A stretch of DNA of 64,000 nt from Dysosmobacter sp. Marseille-Q4140 (GCA_018228705.1 CP073694.1:2418001-2482000), one strand, 5' to 3'; shown: positions 9,191 to 17,052, counted from the stretch's first letter. Numbers and translations are program-made. Notes: a model not told the origin generated them from the sequence alone.

Positions 9191-10447
9191 ATGGATCAGA
9201 CCTCAAAATCCTGCCCCTACTGCGGGTCGCCTCTGCCCCGGGCCGCCGCCTTCTGTCCCCACTGCGCCCAAAGCCTCCGGCCCCGCAGGACCATGGCGCC
9301 GCCCCTCCGGCGGTGGCGGCGGCTCCTGCGGCCTGCCGTGATCCTGGCGGTGCTGGCGGCGGCCATGCTGGCGGGCTGGCGCTGCCTGGCTCCCCGTACA
9401 TTCGACGCCTACGGCCAGGTGACCTACACCGACGCCGATGGCACCTATCAGCTGCTGGTGACCTTTCAGAACGAGCGCTTCACGCCCCAGCCGGAGATCA
9501 CGGAGCAGGCGGAGGCGGACGGGGAATACCGGATGCCCTCCCGCCTGTTCATCAACCATGTGGACACCGGTGCCAACGCCGGGCAGATCTTCTTGCAGAA
9601 GGTGGAGTGGGCCTCCGCCGAGCTGCTCCAGCCGGAGGACAGCCCCTCTCCCATGGTCTGCTCCCAGCCGGAGTACCGGGACTTCTCCCCGGACTCCGCC
9701 CTGGTCTCCCTGGTGGATTTCACCGGCCGCAGCGCCCCGGCGGAGCTGGTGTGGACCCTCCGCATGGAAAACGGGGACACCATCCGCCTGCGGCAGAAGA
9801 TCGCGGCGGAACTGGTGGAGACCTATGACTTCGGCCCGGAGGACGCCCCCATGGACACGACGGAGGACCTCCAGGCCCTGGTGGACCGGATCGCAGAGGA
9901 GGTCCCTCTGCCCGCCGTGGTGAACCTCCACCTGCCCGCCGTCACCTACCAGGGCGGCCTCACCATCGGGGACCGGCCCATGAACCTCTTCGGCTCCGCC
10001 GACGCCTCCGGCCGCCGCACCGCCTTCACCGGCACCGTCCGGGTGGCCGCCCCGGACGGGCCCATCTGCTACTTTCACGACCTGGACTTCACCGGGGACG
10101 GTAGCGGCGTGGGCGTGTCCGCCTCGTCCCGCTTCTGGGCGGAGAACTGCGCCTTCACCAACTGGAAAACCGGCGTCCTGGGCTACGGGGACGTGTGGGT
10201 CAACGTGATCGGCTGCCGCTTCACGGGCAACGGCGTGGGGTTCCACTTCAACAGTGCCGGCAAATACGCCACCCACACCCTGTACAACGACAATCTCTTT
10301 GAACACAACGGCACCGCTGTGCTGCTGGAGCGGGTGCCCACAGAGGAGACGCTGAATTTCCAGGGCTGCCGGTTCACCGGCAACGGCACCGACATCGACA
10401 ACCGCTGCGGCCATTCGCTGGAGATCGCCCAGGCCGTCTTTGAGTAA
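9191..10447 (+). CDS. Zinc-ribbon, single-pass membrane protein with beta-helix-like C-terminal domain (copy 1)
   Basis: The 418-aa protein starts with a zinc ribbon (CPYC...CPHC), then a basic stretch and one membrane helix (PAVILAVLAAAMLAGW). A long extracytoplasmic part of unknown fold follows. Its last 130 residues carry repeating segments rich in G, N and aromatic residues (DLDFTGDGSGVGV, GCRFTGNGVGFHF, GCRFTGNGTDID), typical of right-handed beta-helix (NosD/pectate-lyase-like) proteins. No catalytic residues are recognisable. It is coupled to the kinase upstream and is paralogous to the next gene. A role as a kinase-regulated envelope protein is inference. Confidence 0.8.
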   Translation: MDQTSKSCPYCGSPLPRAAAFCPHCAQSLRPRRTMAPPLRRWRRLLRPAVILAVLAAAMLAGWRCLAPRTFDAYGQVTYTDADGTYQLLVTFQNERFTPQPEITEQAEADGEYRMPSRLFINHVDTGANAGQIFLQKVEWASAELLQPEDSPSPMVCSQPEYRDFSPDSALVSLVDFTGRSAPAELVWTLRMENGDTIRLRQKIAAELVETYDFGPEDAPMDTTEDLQALVDRIAEEVPLPAVVNLHLPAVTYQGGLTIGDRPMNLFGSADASGRRTAFTGTVRVAAPDGPICYFHDLDFTGDGSGVGVSASSRFWAENCAFTNWKTGVLGYGDVWVNVIGCRFTGNGVGFHFNSAGKYATHTLYNDNLFEHNGTAVLLERVPTEETLNFQGCRFTGNGTDIDNRCGHSLEIAQAVFE

Positions 10448-10461
10448 GGAGGAGACCGGAT

Positions 10462-11715
10462 TTGGAACGCATCTGTCCCCACTGTGGGGCCCCTCTGCCG
10501 GAGGAGGCCTCCTTCTGCCCCCGCTGCGCCCGGGACATCCATCCCCGCAGGACGGCGAAGCCCCCGGCGCCCCTGCGGAAAAAGCGCCTGCTGGGCCTGC
10601 TGGTCCTGGCGGCGCTGATCGCCGGGGGCGTATACTGGGCGCTCCAGGCCCGTGCGCCTCAGGTCTACGACGGGGTGGGCGAGGTGATCTACACCGACGG
10701 AGACACCGCCTATCAGGTGCTGGTGGCCTGGCCCAACGACCGCTGCGCCCCGGCGCCGGACATCTACCAGAACGGGCGGGCGGAGGAGACCACCCGCTGG
10801 CCCTCCCGGCTGTATGTCAACTACAAGGATACCGGCGCCGACGCCTGGGACGAGTTCTCCGCCCGGGTGGAGAGCTTCCGGGTGGAGGTGGAACAGGACG
10901 CCCGGGGCGCCTCGGAGCTGACCGCGGAGGCCCCCACAGTCCGGGACGACTACTCTCCGGACGCCGCCATGGTCTCCACCCTGGACTTCACCGGGGACTG
11001 CGGGGAGCCCCAGGTGGTGTGGGTCCTGGAGCTGACCAACGGGGACGTGATCCGGGTCCGGCAGACCATGCACGTGACGCTTATCAACACCTACGTCTAC
11101 GACTACCACGACTACCCCATGGAGACCCTGGAGCAGCTGCGGACCCTGCTGGACCGGATCGAGGCGGAGACGGACCGGCTGGACGAGGTGCTGGTCTACC
11201 TGCCTCCGGTCACCTACACCGGGAAGCTGGAGCTGACCGGCCGCTCCTATGAGTTCCACGGCTGCACCGACGGGACCGGCCGCACGGTGTTCACCGACAC
11301 CGTCCACGTGGCTACGGAGCAGGCCTACTGGCTGAATTTCTTCTACGACATCGACTTTGTGGGGGACGGCTCCGGTGTGGGGTTGTCCTTCTCCGTCAGC
11401 GGCCGGGCCACGGACTGCACCTTCACCGGCTGGAAGACCGCCGTGCTGGGTTACGGCTACGCCTGGGTCAACGTGATCGGCTGCCATCTGGCGGACAATC
11501 AGGTGGGCTTCCACTTCAACAGCACCGGCCAGAGCGCCAATCACTCCCTGTACAACGACAACCGCTTCGAGAACAACGGCACCGCCGTGCTGCTGGAGAG
11601 CGTGCCCACGGACATGACCCTGGATTTCATGGGTTCAGTGTTCACCGGCAACGGTATCGATATTGACAACCGCTGCGATCACAGCCTGGACATCTCCCAG
11701 GCGGTATTTTCCTGA
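10462..11715 (+). CDS. Zinc-ribbon, single-pass membrane protein with beta-helix-like C-terminal domain (copy 2)
   Basis: This is a paralogue of the preceding gene with the same order: zinc ribbon (CPHC...CPRC), basic linker, membrane helix (LLGLLVLAALIAGGVYW), shared middle region and beta-helix-like end (DIDFVGDGSGVGL, GCHLADNQVGFHF, SVFTGNGIDID). It starts with TTG at 10462, supported by AAGGAGG 9 bases upstream. The two copies probably arose by tandem duplication and have diverged mostly in the middle, while the C-terminal motifs remain close. The operon ends at a strong hairpin at 11731-11775. Confidence 0.82.
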   Translation: MERICPHCGAPLPEEASFCPRCARDIHPRRTAKPPAPLRKKRLLGLLVLAALIAGGVYWALQARAPQVYDGVGEVIYTDGDTAYQVLVAWPNDRCAPAPDIYQNGRAEETTRWPSRLYVNYKDTGADAWDEFSARVESFRVEVEQDARGASELTAEAPTVRDDYSPDAAMVSTLDFTGDCGEPQVVWVLELTNGDVIRVRQTMHVTLINTYVYDYHDYPMETLEQLRTLLDRIEAETDRLDEVLVYLPPVTYTGKLELTGRSYEFHGCTDGTGRTVFTDTVHVATEQAYWLNFFYDIDFVGDGSGVGLSFSVSGRATDCTFTGWKTAVLGYGYAWVNVIGCHLADNQVGFHFNSTGQSANHSLYNDNRFENNGTAVLLESVPTDMTLDFMGSVFTGNGIDIDNRCDHSLDISQAVFS

Positions 11716-11730
11716 GCGGCCTTCAAACGC

Positions 11731-11775
11731 ATAAAGAGCGCGCCCCCGGCCGGTGGCCGGAGGCGCGCTCTTTAT
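11731..11775. terminator. Bidirectional intrinsic terminator
   Basis: A 14-bp perfect stem (ATAAAGAGCGCGCC with GGCGCGCTCTTTAT) has A/T-rich outer ends. It separates the kinase operon from the convergent rubrerythrin remnant. Confidence 0.85.
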
Positions 11776-11798
11776 GATTGAAAGGGGGAATCGATCTC

Positions 11799-12143
11799 TT
11801 AGCCGAAGTAGCGCTTCAGCAGGCCCTCGAAAGCCTTGCCGTGACGGGCCTCGTCGCGAGCCATCTCATGAACGGTGTCGTGGATGGCGTCGAGGTTGAG
11901 CTCCTTCGCCTTCTTGGCCAGCTCGAACTTGCCGGCGGTAGCGCCGTTCTCGGCGTCCACACGCATCTCCAGGTTCTTCTTGGTGGAGTCGGTCACCACC
12001 TCGCCCAGCAGCTCGGCGAACTTGGCGGCGTGCTCGGCCTCCTCATAGGCGGCCTTCTCCCAGTACAGGCCGATCTCGGGGTAGCCCTCCCGGTGGGCCA
12101 CACGGGCCATGGCCAGGTACATGCCCACCTCGGTGCACTCGCC
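11799..12143 (-). pseudogene. Rubrerythrin 3' fragment left of the integrated element
   Basis: The encoded segment runs from [15 protein letters not shown] to the natural end KRYFG and matches the C-terminal 114 residues of the intact rubrerythrin at 26039-26605, with several substitutions ([10 protein letters not shown] for [16 protein letters not shown] for RVEAEN, KKAKELN for KLAKQYN). The N-terminal rubredoxin-like domain and the first iron-site helix are missing. The frame runs on into unrelated element sequence up to 12224. Homology stops exactly at the proposed attachment core, so this is read as the displaced chromosomal 3' end of the target gene. Confidence 0.88.
12127..12143. other. 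attL core
   Basis: ACCTCGGTGCACTCGCC is identical to 26367-26383. Leftward similarity continues into rubrerythrin coding sequence with a mismatch at 12126; rightward similarity ends. Confidence 0.75.
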
Positions 12144-12217
12144 GGTGAAGTAGCCAAACGGCTTCGCCGTTCGGCGCCGGGGAACAGATGAAAATCCCCT
12201 ATTCACATAAAAAATCA

Positions 12218-12279
12218 GTTGCACATGTGCAACTTTTCACATGCTGCAATTCCCATAGAGTTGCACCCAAACTTGCACA
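12218..12279. promoter_or_regulatory. Left subterminal repeats, candidate integrase arm sites
   Basis: A perfect 16-bp palindrome GTTGCACATGTGCAAC (12218-12233) is followed, 42 bp downstream start to start, by GTTGCACCCAAACTTGCACA (12260-12279). Related sequences with nearly the same spacing occur near the right end (25898-25958). They precede the integrase gene directly. Confidence 0.6.
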
Positions 12280-12294
12280 TTGGGAGGCAATCAC

Positions 12295-13506
12295 ATGGGA
12301 ACTGAAAGCAGCGCAAGCGTATTCCAGCTTGCAAGCGGGATGTGGGCGTTTCGCTACACCTTCACCAAAAATGGGAAACGGGTATCAAAACAGGTCAGCA
12401 AAGATGAAAGTGGAAATCCGCTGAAAAGTCGGAGGGCAGCAACCAGGGCGCGGCAAATTGCCATTGACAATGAATTGAATGCCCGCAAGCCAAAGCCCAC
12501 GGTACGGAAAACTGTTCAAGAGGTCTATCAAGAATACTGTGCCAATGGCCGAAGTGACCGGGCATACACCACCAAACGCAAGCAAGACAGCCTTTGGAAA
12601 AACCACCTTTGCGCCCGGTTTGGGGAGCGGTACATTGATGAAATCAGCGCGGCGGAGGTGGTGGACTACTTGACGGAGTTGTATTGCAGCCGGGGTCTCT
12701 CCTATCGCTATGTGGAGGGCTTCTTGAAGATGTTCTATCTGCTCTTCGGGCAAGCCTATTCCCGGAACTATCTCGATGTGGACAGCTACAACAAGCTCTG
12801 TGTCAACAAAGATACGAAAATCCACATGCCAAAACTGAAAACGGATGATGATTTGGATATTGTGTCATTCAACCGGGAAGAGCTTGTTGTGCTGGATGAT
12901 TACTTCCACGGTACCAACGCGGAAACGGCGTACTTGCTGGGCCGGTATTGCGGTCTGCGTATCAATGAGTGCTACGGCCTGAAATGGTCGAATGTTGATC
13001 TGAAAAACGGCACGATTTTGATTGACCGACAAATGCAATACCAGCAGGGGCGTATCAAGCTGGTGTCCCTCAAAACCCGCAACGCAAAGCGTACAATCCA
13101 GATGTGCGACAAATTGAAAGTGTACTTTCAAGGTCTGGCGGAGCGGCGGGAGCAAGACCAGTTCCGCCTTGCTGACTTACGGGAACAGAACCAGCGTATT
13201 ATTGAGGATTTGGACGGGAGTAAAATTTCCTCCACGGAGCTTGTGAACTGTCTGCCTGATGGGAAAATCCAGACGGTGAACTCCATGAAGTTCCACACGC
13301 GGGCGGTTAAGGCCAAATGCGGGATAATGTTCAAATATCATTATCTGCGCCACACATACGGGACTATGATGGCGGAGCTGAATACACCCCAGCACCTACT
13401 TTGTTCGCAAATGGGGCACGGCAATATCCAGGTCACACAGCGGTATTATATCGCCCTCTCCAAAGCGGGGATTGATATTCTGCGGGAAAATCTCAATCGG
13501 CTATAA
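12295..13506 (+). CDS. int: Tyrosine site-specific integrase
   Basis: The 403-aa protein has an N-terminal arm-binding region (WAFRYTFTKNGKRVSKQVSKD), a core-binding domain, and a catalytic domain with Arg222 (GLRINE), His349-x-x-Arg352 (HYLRHTYG), His375 (MGHGN) and a nucleophile Tyr384/385 (QRYYIA). It catalyses excision and integration at the rubrerythrin cores. The ATG at 12295 has GGGAGG 7 bases upstream. It is transcribed away from the left end. No separate excisionase was recognised. Confidence 0.95.
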   Translation: MGTESSASVFQLASGMWAFRYTFTKNGKRVSKQVSKDESGNPLKSRRAATRARQIAIDNELNARKPKPTVRKTVQEVYQEYCANGRSDRAYTTKRKQDSLWKNHLCARFGERYIDEISAAEVVDYLTELYCSRGLSYRYVEGFLKMFYLLFGQAYSRNYLDVDSYNKLCVNKDTKIHMPKLKTDDDLDIVSFNREELVVLDDYFHGTNAETAYLLGRYCGLRINECYGLKWSNVDLKNGTILIDRQMQYQQGRIKLVSLKTRNAKRTIQMCDKLKVYFQGLAERREQDQFRLADLREQNQRIIEDLDGSKISSTELVNCLPDGKIQTVNSMKFHTRAVKAKCGIMFKYHYLRHTYGTMMAELNTPQHLLCSQMGHGNIQVTQRYYIALSKAGIDILRENLNRL

Positions 13507-13522
13507 CTAACAACTTTTGAAA

Positions 13523-13560
13523 AGAACGGGGCCAGAAGTGACAACTTCCGGCCCCGTTCT
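13523..13560. terminator. Bidirectional terminator
   Basis: An imperfect stem pairs AGAACGGGGCC..GAAGT with ACTTC..GGCCCCGTTCT. It lies between the convergent integrase and WYL regulator genes. Confidence 0.8.
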
Positions 13561-13561
13561 A

Positions 13562-14596
13562 TCAACTCTCTTCAACTTGGTATCTTGTTTCAATATCTTC
13601 CAGAAACTTTTTCATACTCTCCACCACATCGGGAGGATTTATAATCGCCGCTCTTTTACGGAAACCGCAAACCCACGCGAAAAACTGGTCGCTGACTTCC
13701 ACATTGGCGGTCACAACAAAATGCTTTTCATCATCCTGCCTGTAAAATACATCGGGGCTTGTTCCAAAGCGTTCAATCGCCGTATCAAGCAGCGAATTGA
13801 TGAAGCGGATACTGACACGCTTTTGCGTCCCGCCAAACATGGAGAACACGCGGCGAGTATAGCTCTCCATATCCAGCTCGGCAAACACCTTTGCGCCCTC
13901 TCTCGGTTCATCAACGGCATTTACTTCCTTCATGCGGTCAATGCGGTATGTCCGCATGTCCTGGGCTTTATCGTCAAAGGCCAGCAGATAATAGTTACCC
14001 TCATTTATCAGCAGCTTATAGGGGCTGACCTTATAGGTGGCCCCCTTGCGGCGCTCCACCTGTTCACCCTTATTTTGAAGTGTATATTTCAGATATTTGA
14101 AGGTGATTTTTTGCGGAGTGTGGGGCTTTCCGTCCTGCTTGGTAGCCATAGCCGCATAGATAACGCCGACAGTCAGCAAAATGTTGTTACGGGTCGTTTT
14201 CACACGGTCACAGAGGAACACTTCTTTTTGCAGCTCTTCCGCCTGGTAGATACTGCAAAACTCGCTGATGGTCTGCACAAGCTCCTTGGCCTTGGACGCG
14301 GATATAAACTTGGCCGCATGTACGCACTCGGCCAGCAGCCGCAAATCGTCAAATTCAAACTGGCGGGACAATAGCCGGTATTTGCCGCCCTGTCCCCCGG
14401 CTATGTCCATCCCATACACATCCCGCAGGGCGGCTATATCCCGATAGATGGCGCGGCGCTCTACATCAATCCCGCACTCTTCCCGCAGATAATCCACAAT
14501 GTCCCCGGCGGTGACTGGATGGTTTTCATCTGAATTTTCCAGAAAGTATTTCGCCACAAAGAGCGTTTTCACTTTTTGCTTTTCTGCTCTTGCCAT
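13562..14596 (-). CDS. WYL-domain transcriptional regulator
   Basis: The 344-aa protein starts with a DeoR/HTH_11-type winged helix (TAGDIVDYLREECGIDVERRAIYRDIAALR), followed by a WYL domain (KVSPYKLLINEGNYYLLAFD...RTYRIDRM) and a C-terminal WCX-like extension (VSIRFINSLLDTAIERFG). WYL proteins act as ligand- or nucleic-acid-responsive regulators and are common in mobile elements and defence loci. It faces the integrase convergently and is probably transcribed alone. The effector is not known. Confidence 0.9.
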   Translation of the reverse strand: MARAEKQKVKTLFVAKYFLENSDENHPVTAGDIVDYLREECGIDVERRAIYRDIAALRDVYGMDIAGGQGGKYRLLSRQFEFDDLRLLAECVHAAKFISASKAKELVQTISEFCSIYQAEELQKEVFLCDRVKTTRNNILLTVGVIYAAMATKQDGKPHTPQKITFKYLKYTLQNKGEQVERRKGATYKVSPYKLLINEGNYYLLAFDDKAQDMRTYRIDRMKEVNAVDEPREGAKVFAELDMESYTRRVFSMFGGTQKRVSIRFINSLLDTAIERFGTSPDVFYRQDDEKHFVVTANVEVSDQFFAWVCGFRKRAAIINPPDVVESMKKFLEDIETRYQVEES

Positions 14597-14669
14597 GTGT
14601 GCCGCCTCGCTTTCCCGGTCTTATATCCAGTGTACCATAAAATCAGGGAAAAGGCAGCAGCGAAGTTAT

Positions 14670-14700
14670 AGGGGGCCGCTCCACTATGAGCGGCCCCCCT
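14670..14700 (-). terminator. Terminator after the small recombinase
   Basis: An 11-bp stem (GGGGGCCGCTC with GAGCGGCCCCC) and loop CACTATG lies immediately beyond the stop of the leftward recombinase gene. Confidence 0.7.
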
Positions 14701-14701
14701 G

Positions 14702-15265
14702 TCAAATAAGCTGTGCGTGGTTCTGTATTGCCGTTTCTATCCGCTGTGGCTCAATGCCGATATAGCGCTGTGTCACGGCGGCGGAGCTGTGTTGTAGTAG
14801 CCTCTGCACCAGGGCAATATCATAGCCGTTTGCCTTATAAATCTCGGTGGCGTACCACTTGCGGAAGCTGTGTGTGCTGATACCCTCAAATCCTAAATAG
14901 TCGCACACGATATGAAGCTGCTTCTGTATGGCTCGCTCGGTGATGGGAAAAATCAGCGCATTTCTGTCTATGCCGTTGCGCAAGCAATAATTTTCGATAT
15001 ATTGCTGGATAACAAGCGGAACCGTGAACACGCGGCGCTTGCCTGTTTTTTGCTCGGTGATTTCCAGGCGGTATCTGTCACCATCCCGTACAATATCACA
15101 AGGCCGCAGCTTCAATATATCGCTGATACGCAAGCCCAAATTCCCTTCCAGCACAAGGGCGGTGGCTATGCGCTCATTGGAGCGGCAACCGCTGAACCCC
15201 TCGCGCATGGTCTGGATTATCTCTTTATATTGCTCGGTGGTGAGCGCCTTTGTTTTCTTGTTCAT
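14702..15265 (-). CDS. Small tyrosine recombinase (catalytic domain only)
   Basis: This 187-aa recombinase has LGLRISD (Arg), THSFRKW (His-x-x-Arg), LLQHSS (His) and QRYIG (Tyr nucleophile). It lacks a large N-terminal arm-binding domain. MNKKTKAL at 15265 is chosen because GGAGG precedes it by 6 bases; MTMEAT at 15283 is possible. Minimal recombinases of this kind often resolve multimers or invert DNA. The lox-like palindrome at 15361-15386 and related repeats lie just upstream. A second role in element excision cannot be excluded. Confidence 0.9.
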   Translation of the reverse strand: MNKKTKALTTEQYKEIIQTMREGFSGCRSNERIATALVLEGNLGLRISDILKLRPCDIVRDGDRYRLEITEQKTGKRRVFTVPLVIQQYIENYCLRNGIDRNALIFPITERAIQKQLHIVCDYLGFEGISTHSFRKWYATEIYKANGYDIALVQRLLQHSSAAVTQRYIGIEPQRIETAIQNHAQLI

Positions 15266-15282
15266 GGTGGCCTCCATCGTCA

Positions 15283-15386
15283 AAAGTTCGTTATTTCAAG
15301 CGGGAAAGTTCGTGTATTTGAAGCGGCGGCGGAAAAGTCCCGGAATACCTTGATTTTGGTGTTCGTATTTGTTGAATTATACGAAC
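15283..15386. repeat. Lox-like palindrome and AAAGTTCGT repeats upstream of the recombinase
   Basis: GTTCGTAT (15361-15368) and ATACGAAC (15379-15386) form 8-bp inverted arms around a 10-bp centre. AAAGTTCGT occurs as a direct repeat at 15283-15291 and 15305-15313, 22 bp apart, and again in inverse orientation in the right arm of the palindrome. This is the layout of a tyrosine-recombinase core site with accessory half-sites, or of an operator for the gene. Confidence 0.5.
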
Positions 15387-15397
15387 TTTGGGGAATT

Positions 15398-15419
15398 GGG
15401 TGGGGATTGCTCCCCACCC
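15398..15419 (-). terminator. Hairpin after the SprT-like gene
   Basis: A 9-bp perfect stem (GGGTGGGGA with TCCCCACCC) and a 4-base loop lies 8 bp beyond the stop of the leftward gene. The T tract is weak. Confidence 0.5.
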
Positions 15420-15426
15420 TTCCCTG

Positions 15427-16077
15427 TCACCCCGCAAGTACCATCGGTGCGCTGCAATCTAAACAGGCTATGTGGACTTCCTTTGTCGCTCGGACGGAAT
15501 TCCCGCAGCAGGGGCAGATATATTTCCGTGTGCTGGACGTGCGCGGCGGCGGTGGTGTGGTGCCTGTTCCGCTGTGTGTCCCTGTCCCGGTGATATGGAA
15601 CCCGGCAAACTCGTTGCGGCTTATGAGAATGTCGGTCAAACCATTCTCCAATATGAAGTCCAGCAGCTCGTCAGAGGGGCTTGTGTGGCTCCACCCGTAT
15701 TTGTCGCTGTGCTCCACGATTAAGCCGTGGGCTTCGGCGGCGGCCTTGAAGCGGCGATTGTGGTAGGTGTTCCCCCGGCTGCAATCCTGCACGCCGTTCT
15801 CGTAGTTGTAGTAATGTACCATTTCGTGAAGCAGGGTCGCGGCCACTTCCTCGATGGGCCGGGCCAGTGTCCCGGCTCCTATGTTGATTTCGTGGGTGCC
15901 GCCCAGCTTGGACACCCAGGTATCTTCCCGCAGGGAAAAATGGCCGTAGGCGCGGGGCGTGGATTGAATGGTGATCGTCGGCCTTGAAAGTGCATTTTCA
16001 AAAAATTCAGCGTTCAGCAGATCAAAAACCTTATTCAGGTACCCGGCCACGCGGTTATAGCTTGTCAGTTCTTTCAT
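15427..16077 (-). CDS. SprT-like zinc metallopeptidase-family protein
   Basis: The 216-aa protein contains the metal-binding helix LLHEMVHYYN and a following HNRRF, as in SprT/Spartan-type proteins. A C-terminal zinc ribbon (CPCCG...CLDC) follows a Thr/Pro-rich linker. Spartan-like enzymes cut DNA-protein crosslinks; bacterial SprT homologues on mobile elements are mostly uncharacterised. MKELTSYN at 16077 is preferred because GGAGAG precedes it; upstream in-frame codons lack a site. Confidence 0.85.
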   Translation of the reverse strand: MKELTSYNRVAGYLNKVFDLLNAEFFENALSRPTITIQSTPRAYGHFSLREDTWVSKLGGTHEINIGAGTLARPIEEVAATLLHEMVHYYNYENGVQDCSRGNTYHNRRFKAAAEAHGLIVEHSDKYGWSHTSPSDELLDFILENGLTDILISRNEFAGFHITGTGTHSGTGTTPPPPRTSSTRKYICPCCGNSVRATKEVHIACLDCSAPMVLAG

Positions 16078-16205
16078 GTCTTTTTCTCTCCTATTCTTGA
16101 TTTTGGGGAGAGGGCAAGCTATAATGGTCTTGCCCTCTCCGTTGCGGTTTGGGTAAAGCTCTTTGTCCTCTGCTTTGGTCGGCGTGTGGGACAAGGGGCT
16201 TTTCT

Positions 16206-16484
16206 TTAGGCGCTGATGGAGAAGCGGCGGCTGGCGCTCTGTTTGGTGTACTCCTTATACAGTTCGCCGTGGGCCTTCTTAAAGGCCGTAGTGTCAAACC
16301 GATTGGAAAGAACCGAAGTCCAGCGCACGATATACTTTCCAGCGGTCATTTCCTCGGTGTCGCGCTCCATCATTTCAGCCTTGATACTGTCCCGAATGGC
16401 CTCTGCCTCTGCTTTGGCTTCCTCGATAACGGCTTCCCACTCGTTCAGCGCCTCGATTTTGGCTACCAGTTCATTCTTGCTCAT
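16206..16484 (-). CDS. Small coiled-coil protein, function unknown
   Basis: This 92-aa protein has an N-terminal charged helix (residues 1-45, Ala/Glu-rich, likely coiled coil) and a compact C-terminal segment (GKYIVRWTSVLSNRFDTTAFKKAHGELYKEYTK). I recall similar short proteins in phage-like recombination modules but cannot assign a function. AAGGAG precedes its ATG. It is the first gene downstream of the divergent operator region at 16530-16640. Confidence 0.75.
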   Translation of the reverse strand: MSKNELVAKIEALNEWEAVIEEAKAEAEAIRDSIKAEMMERDTEEMTAGKYIVRWTSVLSNRFDTTAFKKAHGELYKEYTKQSASRRFSISA

Positions 16485-16529
16485 AGCTCATTCTCCTTTG
16501 CTTTTTATTTGGGGTGTTCCCCTTAACTG

Positions 16530-16535
16530 ATTATA
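16530..16535 (-). promoter_or_regulatory. Consensus -10 for the leftward small gene
   Basis: The minus strand reads TATAAT here, adjacent to the first operator repeat. No good -35 is seen at the expected distance. Confidence 0.45.
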
Positions 16536-16537
16536 GT

Positions 16538-16627
16538 TTACACCTTTTTTAAGTGTAATTCAATTCGCAAAATACACAAGTTTTACACTCAAATTATGTG
16601 TAATTTTAGCACTTGAAAAAGGTGTAA
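16538..16627. promoter_or_regulatory. Three TTACAC-N9-GTGTAA operators
   Basis: The dyad occurs at 16538-16558, 16583-16603 and 16607-16627; the third has the left half TAGCAC. The spacer is 9 bp in all three. Site 3 contains the -35 of the rightward promoter and site 1 adjoins the leftward -10, as expected for a repressor controlling a divergent pair. Confidence 0.75.
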
Positions 16628-16641
16628 TTTTGTGTTAGAAT
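16613..16641 (+). promoter_or_regulatory. Sigma-A promoter of the small HTH gene
   Basis: TTGAAA (16613-16618), 17 bp, TAGAAT (16636-16641). The -35 lies inside the third operator dyad. Confidence 0.75.
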
Positions 16642-16696
16642 AAGGACAATGGAAAAGAGGCGCAATTTTTGGAGCGCCCCGGAGGGAGGGCCAAAC

Positions 16697-16918
16697 ATGC
16701 CAATCAAATACAAGGTTGATGTAATCGCCGCGCTGAAAGAAGCCGGGTACAATACTACCAGAATACGGAAAGAGAAAATCATGGGAGAGGCCATGCTGCA
16801 AAAAATCCGCAGCGGTCAAATGGTGTCGTGGGCCACCCTTGAAACCATTTGTGGGCTGCTCAACTGTCAGCCTGGCGATTTACTGGAATACGTCAGAGAG
16901 GCCCCGGGCGATAGGTAA
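16697..16918 (+). CDS. Small Cro/CI-like HTH regulator
   Basis: The 73-aa protein is a single helix-turn-helix domain of the YozG/HTH_26 type (ALKEAGYNTTRIRKEKIMGEAMLQKIRSG..VSWATLETICGLLNCQPGDLLEY). The ATG at 16697 has GGAGGGAGGG upstream; the longer frame from 16649 begins upstream of that site and is less likely. It sits next to three identical dyads, so autoregulation and control of the leftward genes is the simplest model. Confidence 0.88.
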   Translation: MPIKYKVDVIAALKEAGYNTTRIRKEKIMGEAMLQKIRSGQMVSWATLETICGLLNCQPGDLLEYVREAPGDR

Positions 16919-16993
16919 TTTATGGGAATTACAAAAGACCACTAATGTGGATTACGGTAGTACGAAAATCCAGCGCAGCGCAAAAAACAGGGT

Positions 16994-17021
16994 GCGCGTC
17001 GTGACGTTCGCCACGACGCGC
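16994..17021. terminator. Hairpin between HTH gene and small ORF
   Basis: A 10-bp perfect stem (GCGCGTCGTG with CACGACGCGC) and 8-base loop. No T tract follows on the plus strand, so it may be an RNA processing or attenuation structure. Confidence 0.4.
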
Positions 17022-17052
17022 CAGCTTCAAGCAATACTTGGGAGGTGCCGCC

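Noticed and set aside
13517..14374. 285-codon plus-strand frame opposite the WYL regulator
   Set aside because: It is the antisense shadow of a gene with clear domains, and lacks start signals.
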